Assembly (NCBI RefSeq): GCF_030730925.1
Contig: NZ_JAVAMB010000001.1
Span: 496,001-560,000, forward strand
Direction: 5' to 3'
DNA: 64,000 nt
Source of the DNA: Flavobacterium sp. DG2-3
GTDB lineage: Bacteria > Bacteroidota > Bacteroidia > Flavobacteriales > Flavobacteriaceae
Shown: positions 44,394 through 53,270 of the stretch, piece after piece
How positions within the stretch are numbered: the stretch's first letter is position 1
How the letters are laid out: each line of letters opens with the position of its first letter
The notes under the pieces: model-generated
The model's database searches: none
What the model was told of the DNA's origin: nothing
The model's input: only the letters and a program-made list of their open reading frames with translations
Position numbers and translations under genes: made by a program

Positions 44394-45074
44394 CTACTTA
44401 TTTTCTATTCTTTCGAAGGCATTTTTCACCATTTCCTTTTCTTTTGGAAACCATCCCTGAGTTATTAACACCACTCCAAAAACCATTAAAACGACACTTA
44501 TTCCTTTCTTAATTTTCAAAATATTATTTGGGGTCAATTTTGATTTTAACTGTTTGGCTAATACTATTTTAATGCAATCGACTAATAAATAAGTAATGAT
44601 AACCGATGTGAAAAAAGTAAACATTCTTGAATTCACCATTTCTAATTTTGGTCCAACGGAAATAATAACAGCTAACCAAAAACCAAGAACTCCGATGTTG
44701 ATAACGTTTAAAATAAACCCTTTTATAAACAAACTTCCGTAATTTCTTTTTATAATATCACGATCAATTTCTTCGGCATCCATTTTTTCATCATTCTTTA
44801 ATCTTACGAAAGAAATAATGCCGTAAGCCAGCATGATAATTCCGCCAAAAATAAACAATGCCGGTTTATCTTTTAAACTCTGAATAAGTCTGTAACTTCC
44901 TAAGTATGCGATTCCTATAAAGAAAATATCACCTAAAACAACACCTAAATCAAAAGCCATTGCGGCTCTAAATCCTTTAGTAATACTGGTTTCAATTAGT
45001 ATAAAAAATACTGGACCCACCATAAAACTTAGAAAAAGTCCCCATGGAAGTCCAGTTAGTATATCATTTATCAT
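44394..45074 (-). CDS. LysE/RhtB-family exporter
   Basis: 226 residues with six predicted membrane helices. The N-terminal LPWGLFLSFMVGPVFFILIE carries the conserved G-x-x-x-G-P segment of the LysE superfamily, and GFRAAMAFDLGVVLGDIFFI follows. It exports an amino acid or related small molecule; the substrate cannot be told. It starts 14 bp after the preceding gene and ends just before a terminator, so it is the last gene of the run from rnr. Confidence 0.85.
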   Translation of the reverse strand: MINDILTGLPWGLFLSFMVGPVFFILIETSITKGFRAAMAFDLGVVLGDIFFIGIAYLGSYRLIQSLKDKPALFIFGGIIMLAYGIISFVRLKNDEKMDAEEIDRDIIKRNYGSLFIKGFILNVINIGVLGFWLAVIISVGPKLEMVNSRMFTFFTSVIITYLLVDCIKIVLAKQLKSKLTPNNILKIKKGISVVLMVFGVVLITQGWFPKEKEMVKNAFERIENK

Positions 45075-45088
45075 TCAAATACAATTAA

Positions 45089-45757
45089 TTACTTTACTTC
45101 TTCGATTTTACCGCCAAAAACTGTTTTTTGGTTTATCTGCTTTGGTTTTCCATAAATGTAAATAGAGCCTCCTGCGCTCACTTTTGCATCTACAAGAGTA
45201 GAAGCATTAACATCTGCTTTTCCGCCCGCAGAAACGCTTACAGTGGTCTGAGAAGTATTTAATTTACTTGCTAGCAAATATCCGCCAGCTCCTAAACTTG
45301 CAACCTGGTTTTCTGCTTTTCCTGTTAAGGTGATCGAACCTCCTGAAACAGAGCTTACTTTAAGCTTATCAACATTTAAATCAACATTTATAAGTCCGCC
45401 TTCCTGAGCACTTACTTTAAAAGAAGTAGCTTTAATAGTTTCGCTGCTTTTTGCTTCTGCTCCTTCATTCACATCAATCAATTCGATGTGTTTGTAATAC
45501 AAAGTAATATCAAGATCATTTCCAGAAAGCAATTTTGGAAAAGGCATTCTTAGTTTCAAAATACCATTTTTATTGACTGCTTCTACTTCTGCTTCTCTCG
45601 CTCCTTTTATAACAATTTTATTTTCAGATGACTGAACTAATTTTACACTTAATTTATCAAATACTTTTACGGTATCAAAATCTCCCAACTCTTTGGTAAC
45701 CTGACCAAAAGACATTTGTACAAATAAAATTGCAGCACCAATAATTAGCTTTTTCAT
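45089..45757 (-). CDS. Secreted head-GIN-domain (DUF2807) protein
   Basis: 222 residues. A signal peptide (MKKLIIGAAILFVQMSFGQ) is followed by one GIN/DUF2807 beta-solenoid domain. Early FDTVKVFDKLSVKLVQSSEN and regular short strands such as KLKVSSVSGGSITLTGKAEN and VSVSAGGKADVNASTLVDAK are typical. It probably forms a small beta-helix in the periplasm or outer membrane with a proposed adhesive role. It is 22 bp after rnr. Confidence 0.83.
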   Translation of the reverse strand: MKKLIIGAAILFVQMSFGQVTKELGDFDTVKVFDKLSVKLVQSSENKIVIKGAREAEVEAVNKNGILKLRMPFPKLLSGNDLDITLYYKHIELIDVNEGAEAKSSETIKATSFKVSAQEGGLINVDLNVDKLKVSSVSGGSITLTGKAENQVASLGAGGYLLASKLNTSQTTVSVSAGGKADVNASTLVDAKVSAGGSIYIYGKPKQINQKTVFGGKIEEVK

Positions 45758-45779
45758 ACTTTTATTTTTAAATTAATAT

Positions 45780-47963
45780 TTATTCTGCTCTTCTTAAAAA
45801 ATGAAAATCCAGCTGTTTTTTAACTAAATCTGCATTTTTTACTTTAACATAAATTTCGTCTCCTAATTGCAATAATCGGTTTGAAGTAGCTCCAACCAAT
45901 GCATATTGCCTTTCGTCAAAAGTATAGTAATCTTCTTTTATCTCTCTGATTCTTACCATTCCTTCGCATTTATTAGAAACGATTTCAACATAAATTCCCC
46001 ATTCTGTAACACCAGAAATAACGCCAAGGAATTCTTCATCCTGATGATCCTGCATGTATTTAACCTGCATGTATTTGATACTGTCACGTTCCGCATTTGT
46101 AGCTAAACTTTCCATATTAGAACAATGCAGACATTTGGTTTCATAGGTTTCTTCATCTACAGAAGCACCACCATCCAGATAAAATTGTAACAAACGATGC
46201 ACCATTACGTCTGGATAACGTCGAATTGGCGATGTAAAATGGCTGTAATAATCAAAAGCCAAACCATAATGCCCGATATTATCTGTCGAATATTTAGCTT
46301 TACTCATACTTCTAATGGCAAGAGTATCAATAAGATTTTGTTCTTTCTTACCATTTACTTCTTCCATCAAAGCATTTATCGATTTTGCGATATCACCTTT
46401 TGTTCTAAAATCAATTTTATAACCAAATTTAGCAATAACTTGCTGCATAGCAATCAGTTTATCTTCATTTGGTTCGTCGTGAATACGGTAAACAAAGGTT
46501 TTCTTTTGTTTTCCAATATATTCAGCCACTTTTCTATTAGCTAAAAGCATAAATTCTTCAATCAGATGATTGGCATCTTTTGAAACTTTAAAATAAACGC
46601 CTTCAGGTTCACCTTCAGCATTCAAATTGAATTTCACTTCAACTTTATCAAAAGAAATAGCCCCTTGCTGCATTCTTTTCTTTCTTAGAATTTTAGCTAA
46701 TTCGTCTAATTTTAAAGTAGCTTCAACTATTTCGTCTGAAACAACATACGATTCTCCAGTAATAGAAATATCAACTGGAATGGTATTATTTCCTTTAGTT
46801 TCAATAATATGTTGTGCTTCTTCATAAGCAAAACGCTGATCTGAATAAATTACTGTTCTTCCAAACCATTGGTTAATAACCTGAGCTGTTGGAGAAACTT
46901 CAAATATGGCAGAGAAAGTATATTTCTCTTCATTCGGACGAAGCGAACAAGCAAAGTTAGACAATACTTCTGGAAGCATTGGCACTACCCTATCCACCAA
47001 ATAAACCGAAGTTGCTCTTTGATAGGCTTCATCATCTAGAATTGTTCCTTCTTCCAAATAATACGAAACATCGGCAATATGAATACCAATTTCAAAATTA
47101 CCGTTTTCTAACTTTTTGAAAGACAATGCATCATCAAAATCTTTGGCATCTTTTGGATCTATCGTAAACGTAAGTGTATCACGCATATCACGACGTTTGG
47201 CAATCTCAGATTCCTGAATTGAAGTATCTAATTTTTGTGCAAAAACTTCTACTTCTACCGGAAAATCTGCAGGCAAACCATACTCAGCTAAAATAGCATG
47301 AATCTCTGTATTATGTTCACCCGGTTTTCCAAGTACTCGAATTACAGATCCGAACGGGCTGTCAGCTCTTTTTGGCCAGTCTTCAATCTTGACTAAAACT
47401 ACATCACCGTTCTCTGCTTCTCCCAATTTATCTTTCGGAATAAAAATATCCGTGTACATTTTAGGATTTGCAGTAGAAACAAATGCAAAATTTGGCTGCA
47501 TATCAATAACACCTACAAATTCTGTTTTGTCTCTTTCGATAACTTCAATTACTTCACCTTCAGGTCTTTTTCCTTTTCTTCTGTTATAAACGTAAACTTT
47601 AACTTTATCTTTATCTAAAGCACGATTCAAATTATTGGTCGGAATAAAAACATCTTCTTCAAATTCATCACAAATAAAATATGCCGTTTTTCTGCTCGTC
47701 ATATCTATCGTTCCTTCGTAGTAGTCCTGACTTACTGCTTTAATTAAGTATTTTCCAGGTTCTGTTTCTATAATCTTCTTTTGAGCTGCAAGAATTTTCA
47801 AATCTTTTATAATCTGATTTCTGCTTTTTGTATCGTCTAATTCTAGCTTTGCTCCTATTTGTTTATAATTGAATGGTTTATTAGCATGTTGCGATAAAAT
47901 CTTAAGTATTTTTCCAGAGAAATCTTTCTCTTTCTTTATCGGCTTTCTAATTTTCTTACTCAT
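45780..47963 (-). CDS. rnr: Ribonuclease R
   Basis: 727 residues. The order is an N-terminal winged helix (VLSQHANKPFNYKQIGAKLE region), two cold-shock OB folds, an RNB catalytic domain with IDPKDAKDFDDALSF near 265-279 (metal-binding Asp residues) and HYGLAFDYYSHFTSPIRRYP, and a C-terminal S1 domain (FLGVISGVTEWGIYVEIVSN). It is a 3'-5' exoribonuclease that degrades structured RNA. It is the first gene of the leftward run rnr-GIN-lysE. Confidence 0.95.
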   Translation of the reverse strand: MSKKIRKPIKKEKDFSGKILKILSQHANKPFNYKQIGAKLELDDTKSRNQIIKDLKILAAQKKIIETEPGKYLIKAVSQDYYEGTIDMTSRKTAYFICDEFEEDVFIPTNNLNRALDKDKVKVYVYNRRKGKRPEGEVIEVIERDKTEFVGVIDMQPNFAFVSTANPKMYTDIFIPKDKLGEAENGDVVLVKIEDWPKRADSPFGSVIRVLGKPGEHNTEIHAILAEYGLPADFPVEVEVFAQKLDTSIQESEIAKRRDMRDTLTFTIDPKDAKDFDDALSFKKLENGNFEIGIHIADVSYYLEEGTILDDEAYQRATSVYLVDRVVPMLPEVLSNFACSLRPNEEKYTFSAIFEVSPTAQVINQWFGRTVIYSDQRFAYEEAQHIIETKGNNTIPVDISITGESYVVSDEIVEATLKLDELAKILRKKRMQQGAISFDKVEVKFNLNAEGEPEGVYFKVSKDANHLIEEFMLLANRKVAEYIGKQKKTFVYRIHDEPNEDKLIAMQQVIAKFGYKIDFRTKGDIAKSINALMEEVNGKKEQNLIDTLAIRSMSKAKYSTDNIGHYGLAFDYYSHFTSPIRRYPDVMVHRLLQFYLDGGASVDEETYETKCLHCSNMESLATNAERDSIKYMQVKYMQDHQDEEFLGVISGVTEWGIYVEIVSNKCEGMVRIREIKEDYYTFDERQYALVGATSNRLLQLGDEIYVKVKNADLVKKQLDFHFLRRAE

Positions 47964-48073
47964 ATATCTTTTCTAATAAGGCTTAAAATTACAAATAAGA
48001 TATCAGATAATACTTTTTAACAAATAGAATTATTAAAAATATAACTTTTCGTACATTTACAAAAAGACCTAAT

Positions 48074-48307
48074 ATGGAAAGCTTTAAAACGATCGCCGTA
48101 TTCAATTATCTGCACGAAACCGTGGTTCTCAAACACTTACTGGAACAAGAAGGAATCCCCTATTTTTTCGAAAACGAAATGACGCTTTCCGTTATACCGC
48201 TTTACTCCAATGCACTGGGCGGAATCAAACTCAAAGTACATCCAAACGATTTCGAACAAGTTCAAGAAATTTTGGACAATCTCAACAATCCGCTTAAAAT
48301 CGTCTGA
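48074..48307 (+). CDS. DUF2007 putative signal-transducing protein
   Basis: 77 residues matching the DUF2007 ferredoxin-like fold: KTIAVFNYLHETVVLKHLLE, then QEGIPYFFENE, and GGIKLKVHPNDFEQVQEILD. These small cytosolic proteins are related to PII-like folds, but no ligand is known. It is divergent from rnr and followed by a long gene-free tract. Confidence 0.8.
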   Translation: MESFKTIAVFNYLHETVVLKHLLEQEGIPYFFENEMTLSVIPLYSNALGGIKLKVHPNDFEQVQEILDNLNNPLKIV

Positions 48308-49119
48308 AACAAAAATTCAAAAGAGAATCGATTCAGAAAAATTCAATTCAAAAAATAAAATTTTTCATTTTAAACTTTTTTAGTTTTCAACATATATTAA
48401 ATACAACAAAAAAGATTTTTAAAAATTTAAAAAAATTTGTTGGTTATTATAGTGTGTTAATATGTCGAATAAATTTTTTTTTGAAGTCATTGAAATCTCG
48501 TTTTACTTATTTATTCTGAGTTATTAACATAGTTATTTTTAGTTAAATGATTAATTTATAAGACTTTTTGTATTTTAATTAACAACGGTTGACAACCAAA
48601 AATGAATTCATTTTGTAGATAAGTTGATATGTTGATTTCTGTTGAAAATGACATTTTTGGTATTGATAACTTTTCCAAAAATTCACGAAACTTTTCTTGC
48701 GTATTTAAAACCTATTTTGGATTAAGCATTTTTCTTAAATAACCAAAAAATAGTTCTAATTTTCTTTTCGAACTTATTAACATTTTCTGTTAACTTAAAG
48801 TTAACTGAATATCAACGAATTAGAAATCCATATTAACATCTCAAAATTTTAACAAATATTCTGATTATTATTTATTGATTGTGAGATACTTATGAAGTTG
48901 TTAAAATTATTAATAAGTGATAAGATATTGGTATCAAGTGCTTTATATATTTGGTTTTTATAGCCAAGAATTTTACGAATGTACACTAATTATAATTTTA
49001 GATTTTAATAATGTTTAAAACTCTTGAGAATAAAAGAAATTAGTGAAAATTACTTCAATTTGTGGCAAACCTATATTAATTAAGTAAATTTGCAGTACAC
49101 AACTTAATAGTATTAAAAA
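48308..49119. other. 812-bp gene-free AT-rich tract
   Basis: No credible reading frame and no RNA gene that I recognise. TTATTAACA words recur (about 48521 and 48778), with related ATATTAACA and TAATTAACA words at other places. No proper DnaA box (TTATCCACA) is present. The right end holds the rpiB promoter. Confidence 0.6.
49059..49092 (+). promoter_or_regulatory. rpiB promoter
   Basis: TAAATTTG at 49085-49092 matches TAnnTTTG. The nearest TTTG (49059-49062) is 22 bases away, which is longer than ideal. The leader would be about 20 bases. Confidence 0.55.
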
Positions 49120-49551
49120 ATGAAAATTTCGATAGGAAACGATCACGCAGGGCCAGAATATAAAAAAGCAATTGTTGAAATGCTTAAAGCAAAAGGATAT
49201 GAGGTAACTAACTATGGTACAGATACAGATGCTTCTGTAGATTATCCAGATTTTGGACATCCTGTTGCGAATGATGTATCTGAAGGAAAAGCTGATTTTG
49301 GAATCGTAATCTGCGGAAGCGGTAACGGAATCGCGATGACTGTTAATAAACACCCTAAAGTGAGAGCTGGTTTATGCTGGACTAAAGAAATTGCTTATTT
49401 AACGCGTTTACATAATGATGCAAACATTGTGAGTATTCCGGCGAGATACACCTCTATTGCACAAGCGGTAGAAATTGTTGAAACTTTCCTTGATACAGCT
49501 TTTGAAGGAGGAAGACACCAAAATAGAGTGAATAAAATCGCTTGTTCGTAA
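49120..49551 (+). CDS. rpiB: Ribose-5-phosphate isomerase B
   Basis: 143 residues, usual length. MKISIGNDHAGPEYKKAIVE carries the Asp-His of the phosphate site, VDYPDFGHPVANDV is conserved, and GIVICGSGNGIAMTVNKHPK includes the catalytic Cys and the anion hole. It interconverts ribulose-5-P and ribose-5-P in the pentose phosphate pathway. It is single, with a terminator at 49594. Confidence 0.94.
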   Translation: MKISIGNDHAGPEYKKAIVEMLKAKGYEVTNYGTDTDASVDYPDFGHPVANDVSEGKADFGIVICGSGNGIAMTVNKHPKVRAGLCWTKEIAYLTRLHNDANIVSIPARYTSIAQAVEIVETFLDTAFEGGRHQNRVNKIACS

Positions 49552-49593
49552 AAAAGTCAAAAAAATTCGGTGCTTCGCACCTTATAAAAAAGC

Positions 49594-49630
49594 AAACCGG
49601 GCGGATTTTTTTAAATCTTTCCGGTTTTTT
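49594..49630 (+). terminator. Terminator after rpiB
   Basis: AAACCGG...CCGGTTT with an inner GGATTT/AAATCT pairing, then TTTATTT. Confidence 0.78.
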
Positions 49631-49693
49631 ATTTAATATATTTAAAATCAATTAATTAAATATAAAATTTGTAGTTATTAACAATGTTGATAT

Positions 49694-49963
49694 CTATATT
49701 TTATGACTGAATTTTAAATAAATAACGACAATCTGAATTAAAATAATTCCGGCAAACTTTACAATAAAAGAAGTTTTAGCCGTTTTATGTCTAAAGAGTA
49801 ACATTGCTGTTAATAACCCGATTGTTCCGCCGATAAAAGCAATGAAAAATAGCGTATTTTCTGGGATTCGGCGTTTTTGTTTGCGAGCGAGAAATTTGTC
49901 GTAACCCGCAATTATAAACTCAAGAACATTTATAATTAAAAAATATAGTAATAAAACTTCCAT
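49694..49963 (-). CDS. DUF1294 membrane protein
   Basis: 89 residues with three hydrophobic helices (about 3-20, 38-60, 66-84) and the family loop YDKFLARKQKRRIPENTL plus FRHKTAKTSF. A TATCTTTG element on the minus strand at 49981-49988 lies 18 bases before the ATG. The function of the family is unknown. Confidence 0.82.
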   Translation of the reverse strand: MEVLLLYFLIINVLEFIIAGYDKFLARKQKRRIPENTLFFIAFIGGTIGLLTAMLLFRHKTAKTSFIVKFAGIILIQIVVIYLKFSHKI

Positions 49964-50077
49964 TGGCTAAAAAATAGAAACAAAGATATTATTTTAGCCA
50001 TCCGAATGATGTCTGTTTAAGTTTTAAAATAAACAGAAAATGTCATTTTATAAACAAGAAATTATTTCATTAAATCT

Positions 50078-52201
50078 ATGACTAATATTCAATTTATTGC
50101 CAAGTCTGTACAGGCGCCGGCTGTTAGTATTCAAAACACGGTAAAACTTTTAGAAGAAGATTGTACAATTCCGTTTATCTCTCGTTACCGAAAAGACGCA
50201 ACGGGAAATCTTGATGAAACTGTAATTGAAGCTATTGCAAAATTGCAAAAAGAATACGATACGCTTATTAAACGTAAAGAAGCAGTTTTAAAATCTATTG
50301 AAGAGCAAAAAGCGCTTACTCCAGATTTGAAGAAAAAGATTGAAGATAGTTTTGATTTACAGGAAATTGAAGATTTCTATCTTCCGTATAAAAAGAAGAA
50401 AAAAACAAAGGCAGATGTTGCCCGTGAATTTGGATTGGAGCCTTTGGCTAAATTAATAATGTCTGAAAGTGATGCCGATTTCGATTTTATTTCGACACAA
50501 TATTTAAATGAAAATGTAATTAACGAAGAAGCCGCAATTCAAGGCGCGAGAGATATTGTAGCTGAATGGATCAACGAGAATATTTATGTTCGTAAACAGC
50601 TTCGTAGATTGTTTCAGCGAAAAGCTACTATTGGAACTAAAGTTGTTAAAAAGAAAGCGGAGGAAGAAGGAGCGCAGAAATTTAGCCAGTATTTTGATTG
50701 GGAAGAGCCGTTAACAAAAGCACCGGCGCATCGTTTGTTAGCGATGCTTCGAGCAGAAAATGAAGGTTTTATCAAAATGAAAATCGATGTTGATATCGAT
50801 GATGCCTACGATGTTATCGACGAAATCATTATTAAAAAACAAAATAATTCTACAGCACACTTACAGCTGGCGATTGAAGACAGTTACAAGCGTTTATTGA
50901 ATCCAGCAATTGGAAACGAGACTTTACAAGAAGCAAAAGCAAAAGCAGATGCAAATTCTATTCAGGTTTTCGCTAACAATTTAGGGCAGTTACTATTAGC
51001 ACCGCCGTTGGGAGAAAAACGAATTTTGGCAATCGATCCAGGTTTTAGAAGCGGTTGTAAAGTAGTATGTCTGGACGAAAAAGGCGATTTGTTATACAAC
51101 GAAACCATTTATCCGCACGCGCCTCAAAATGAGGAAACAATGGCGATTAAAAAAATCCGTTCGATGGTAAATGCGTATCAGATTGATGCGATTTCTATCG
51201 GAAACGGAACTGCTTCGAGAGAAACTGAATTTTTCATCAAAAAAATCGCGTTCGACAAGCCGATTCAGGTTTTTGTAGTTTCTGAGGCTGGAGCTTCTGT
51301 ATATTCGGCTTCAAAAATTGCGAGAGAAGAATTTCCTAATTATGATGTAACCGTTCGTGGTTCGGTTTCGATTGGAAGACGACTTTCTGATCCGTTGGCC
51401 GAATTGGTGAAAATCGACCCAAAAGCGATTGGAGTAGGGCAGTATCAGCATGATGTTGACCAAACTAAATTAAAAGAAGAATTGGACAGCACCGTAATTC
51501 GTTGCGTAAACTCAGTTGGAATTAACATTAACACAGCGAGTAAACATTTGCTAAGTTATGTGAGTGGAATCGGGGAGAAGCTTGCTGAAAACATTGTTCA
51601 ATATCGTTCTGAAAACGGACCTTTTGAAGATAGAAAACAGCTGAAAAAAGTGCCCCGTTTAGGAGACAAAGCGTATCAGCAAGGGGCAGCGTTTATTAGA
51701 ATTACAAATGCTAAAAATCCGCTGGATAATTCTGCAGTGCATCCAGAGGCTTATCCAGTTGTGGAGAAGATGGCGAAAGATTTGAATATTTCTCTAAACG
51801 ACTTAATTGCCAATAAAGAAAAAACAGCGCTTATTAAGCCAGAAAAGTATGTTACGCCAGAAATTGGTTTATTAACGCTAAAAGATATCATTAAAGAGCT
51901 TGAAAAACCAGGATTGGACCCAAGAAAGTCTGCGAAGGTTTTTGAATTCGACGCCAACGTAAAATCGATCAAAGATTTGAAAACGGGAATGATTTTACCA
52001 GGTATTGTTAATAACATTACCAACTTTGGCTGTTTTGTGGATATCGGAATCAAAGAAAGCGGATTGGTTCACATTTCTCAGTTAAAAGCCGGATTTGTGA
52101 GTGACGTAAATGAAGTGGTAAAATTGCACCAGCATGTTGATGTTAAGGTTACTGAAGTTGATGAAGATAGAAAGAGAATTCAGTTGACGATGGTACTTTA
52201 A
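50078..52201 (+). CDS. tex: Tex-family RNA-binding protein
   Basis: 707 residues. The N-terminal helical part contains CTIPFISRYRKDATGNLDE, the central YqgF/RNase H-like domain has ILAIDPGFRSGCKVVCLDEK, helix-hairpin-helix motifs are in NTASKHLLSYVSGIGEKLAE, and the C-terminal S1 domain begins at about 635 (GMILPGIVNNITNFGCFVDI). It binds nucleic acid and is implicated in transcription. It is single, with a terminator at 52251. Confidence 0.93.
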   Translation: MTNIQFIAKSVQAPAVSIQNTVKLLEEDCTIPFISRYRKDATGNLDETVIEAIAKLQKEYDTLIKRKEAVLKSIEEQKALTPDLKKKIEDSFDLQEIEDFYLPYKKKKKTKADVAREFGLEPLAKLIMSESDADFDFISTQYLNENVINEEAAIQGARDIVAEWINENIYVRKQLRRLFQRKATIGTKVVKKKAEEEGAQKFSQYFDWEEPLTKAPAHRLLAMLRAENEGFIKMKIDVDIDDAYDVIDEIIIKKQNNSTAHLQLAIEDSYKRLLNPAIGNETLQEAKAKADANSIQVFANNLGQLLLAPPLGEKRILAIDPGFRSGCKVVCLDEKGDLLYNETIYPHAPQNEETMAIKKIRSMVNAYQIDAISIGNGTASRETEFFIKKIAFDKPIQVFVVSEAGASVYSASKIAREEFPNYDVTVRGSVSIGRRLSDPLAELVKIDPKAIGVGQYQHDVDQTKLKEELDSTVIRCVNSVGININTASKHLLSYVSGIGEKLAENIVQYRSENGPFEDRKQLKKVPRLGDKAYQQGAAFIRITNAKNPLDNSAVHPEAYPVVEKMAKDLNISLNDLIANKEKTALIKPEKYVTPEIGLLTLKDIIKELEKPGLDPRKSAKVFEFDANVKSIKDLKTGMILPGIVNNITNFGCFVDIGIKESGLVHISQLKAGFVSDVNEVVKLHQHVDVKVTEVDEDRKRIQLTMVL

Positions 52202-52250
52202 AAATTCAAAAAAATAAATTCTAAATTCCAATATTACTGGAATTGTTAAT

Positions 52251-52287
52251 AAAAACGCCTAAATTACAATTGTAGTTAGGCGTTTTT
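52251..52287 (+). terminator. Terminator after tex
   Basis: AAAAACGCCTAA and TTAGGCGTTTTT enclose a further self-complementary TTACAATTGTA. Confidence 0.85.
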
Positions 52288-52308
52288 ATTTTTCATTATA
52301 GATATAAA

Positions 52309-52340
52309 AAATCCCAAACTACGATTGCAGTTTGGGATTT
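52309..52340 (-). terminator. Terminator after tatA
   Basis: AAATCCCAAACT and AGTTTGGGATTT, followed by TTTTATATC on the minus strand. Confidence 0.82.
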
Positions 52341-52359
52341 AATAAGCTTTTCGAATTTA

Positions 52360-52539
52360 TTATTTCGTTTCTTCCTCTTGTTTTTTAGAAGCAGCAGGTT
52401 GATCGTCTTTAGCAGCGTTTTTAAATTCCTTAATTCCGCTTCCTAAACCTTTCATTAATTCTGGAATTTTTTTACCTCCAAAAAGTAAAATCACAATACC
52501 TACGATAACAAGGATTTCTGTAAGACCTAATCTTCCCAT
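52360..52539 (-). CDS. tatA: Twin-arginine translocase subunit TatA/E
   Basis: 59 residues. It begins [20 protein letters not shown]: a single membrane helix with the conserved polar residue before it. The hinge [20 protein letters not shown] carries the family FG...LP/IPEL...G motif. An acidic and polar tail follows. It forms the protein-conducting assembly with TatC, which is not encoded nearby. A TACCTTTG element (minus strand, 52588-52595) may be its promoter. Confidence 0.93.
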   Translation of the reverse strand: MGRLGLTEILVIVGIVILLFGGKKIPELMKGLGSGIKEFKNAAKDDQPAASKKQEEETK

Positions 52540-52752
52540 GACTATTATATTTAATGCCGAAGCAAATTGTTTTTCTTAATTATTCCGCAAAGGTATATAG
52601 AAATATACGAAATAGAAGTATTTTTAGTTTAAAATATTTGTATTAGACCACGTTAAATATTTTATAAAATCGTAAATTATAGCTCTTCATAAAATTTTTC
52701 GACTAAATATCATGACGATTAATTACTATATTTGCTAGCATAAAGAAGGATA

Positions 52753-53259
52753 ATGACTAAAAAAAAGAAAAAGAATTTTAGGAAAAAACTGTTCATTAAA
52801 AACCGTTTAGTTATTTTAAATGAGGAGACTTTTGAAGAGTTATTTTCTTTGAGGCTTACTTTAATGAATGTTTTCGTAACGTTTACTCTTGGCGGAATAT
52901 TTCTAATTTTGGTTACTACTTTCATTATTGCTTTTACTCCGCTTCGCGAATTTATTCCGGGATATTCTTCTACAGAATTGAAAAGAAATGCCACAAGACT
53001 GGCCATTAAATCAGATTCTTTAGAAACGGCTTTAAAACAAAATGAAGCTTATATAAAAGGGATTCAAAGAGTTTTAAAGGGAGAATTAGAATATTCAAAA
53101 TTTAATAAAGATTCTATACTAGCAGAATCTGTAGAAGATGCTTCAGATGTAAATATGAAAGCTTCGGAGGCTGAGATAAAATTAAGAGAAGACGTTGCCG
53201 AAACAGAAAAAGAACTAAAAGCAAAATCTCAAGACAAAAAGAAAAGTGATAAAAAATAA
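52753..53259 (+). CDS. N-terminal membrane-anchor domain of an M23-peptidase-like protein, peptidase part absent
   Basis: 168 residues. RLVILNEETFEELFSLRLTL and a membrane helix (VFVTFTLGGIFLILVTTFII) ending FTPLREFIPGYS match the N-terminal region of Bacteroidota M23 metallopeptidases. The protein then ends after a charged helix (EAEIKLREDVAETEKELKAK) without any LytM domain. It could be a stand-alone envelope protein or a shortened relative. A TATATTTG element lies at 52727-52734. The GH3 gene follows 11 bp later and is probably co-transcribed. Confidence 0.75.
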   Translation: MTKKKKKNFRKKLFIKNRLVILNEETFEELFSLRLTLMNVFVTFTLGGIFLILVTTFIIAFTPLREFIPGYSSTELKRNATRLAIKSDSLETALKQNEAYIKGIQRVLKGELEYSKFNKDSILAESVEDASDVNMKASEAEIKLREDVAETEKELKAKSQDKKKSDKK

Positions 53260-53270
53260 TACCACTGAAA

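Noticed and set aside
48308..49119. Replication origin
   Set aside because: No DnaA box cluster or dnaA gene is visible; only TTATTAACA words, which also occur in other gaps.
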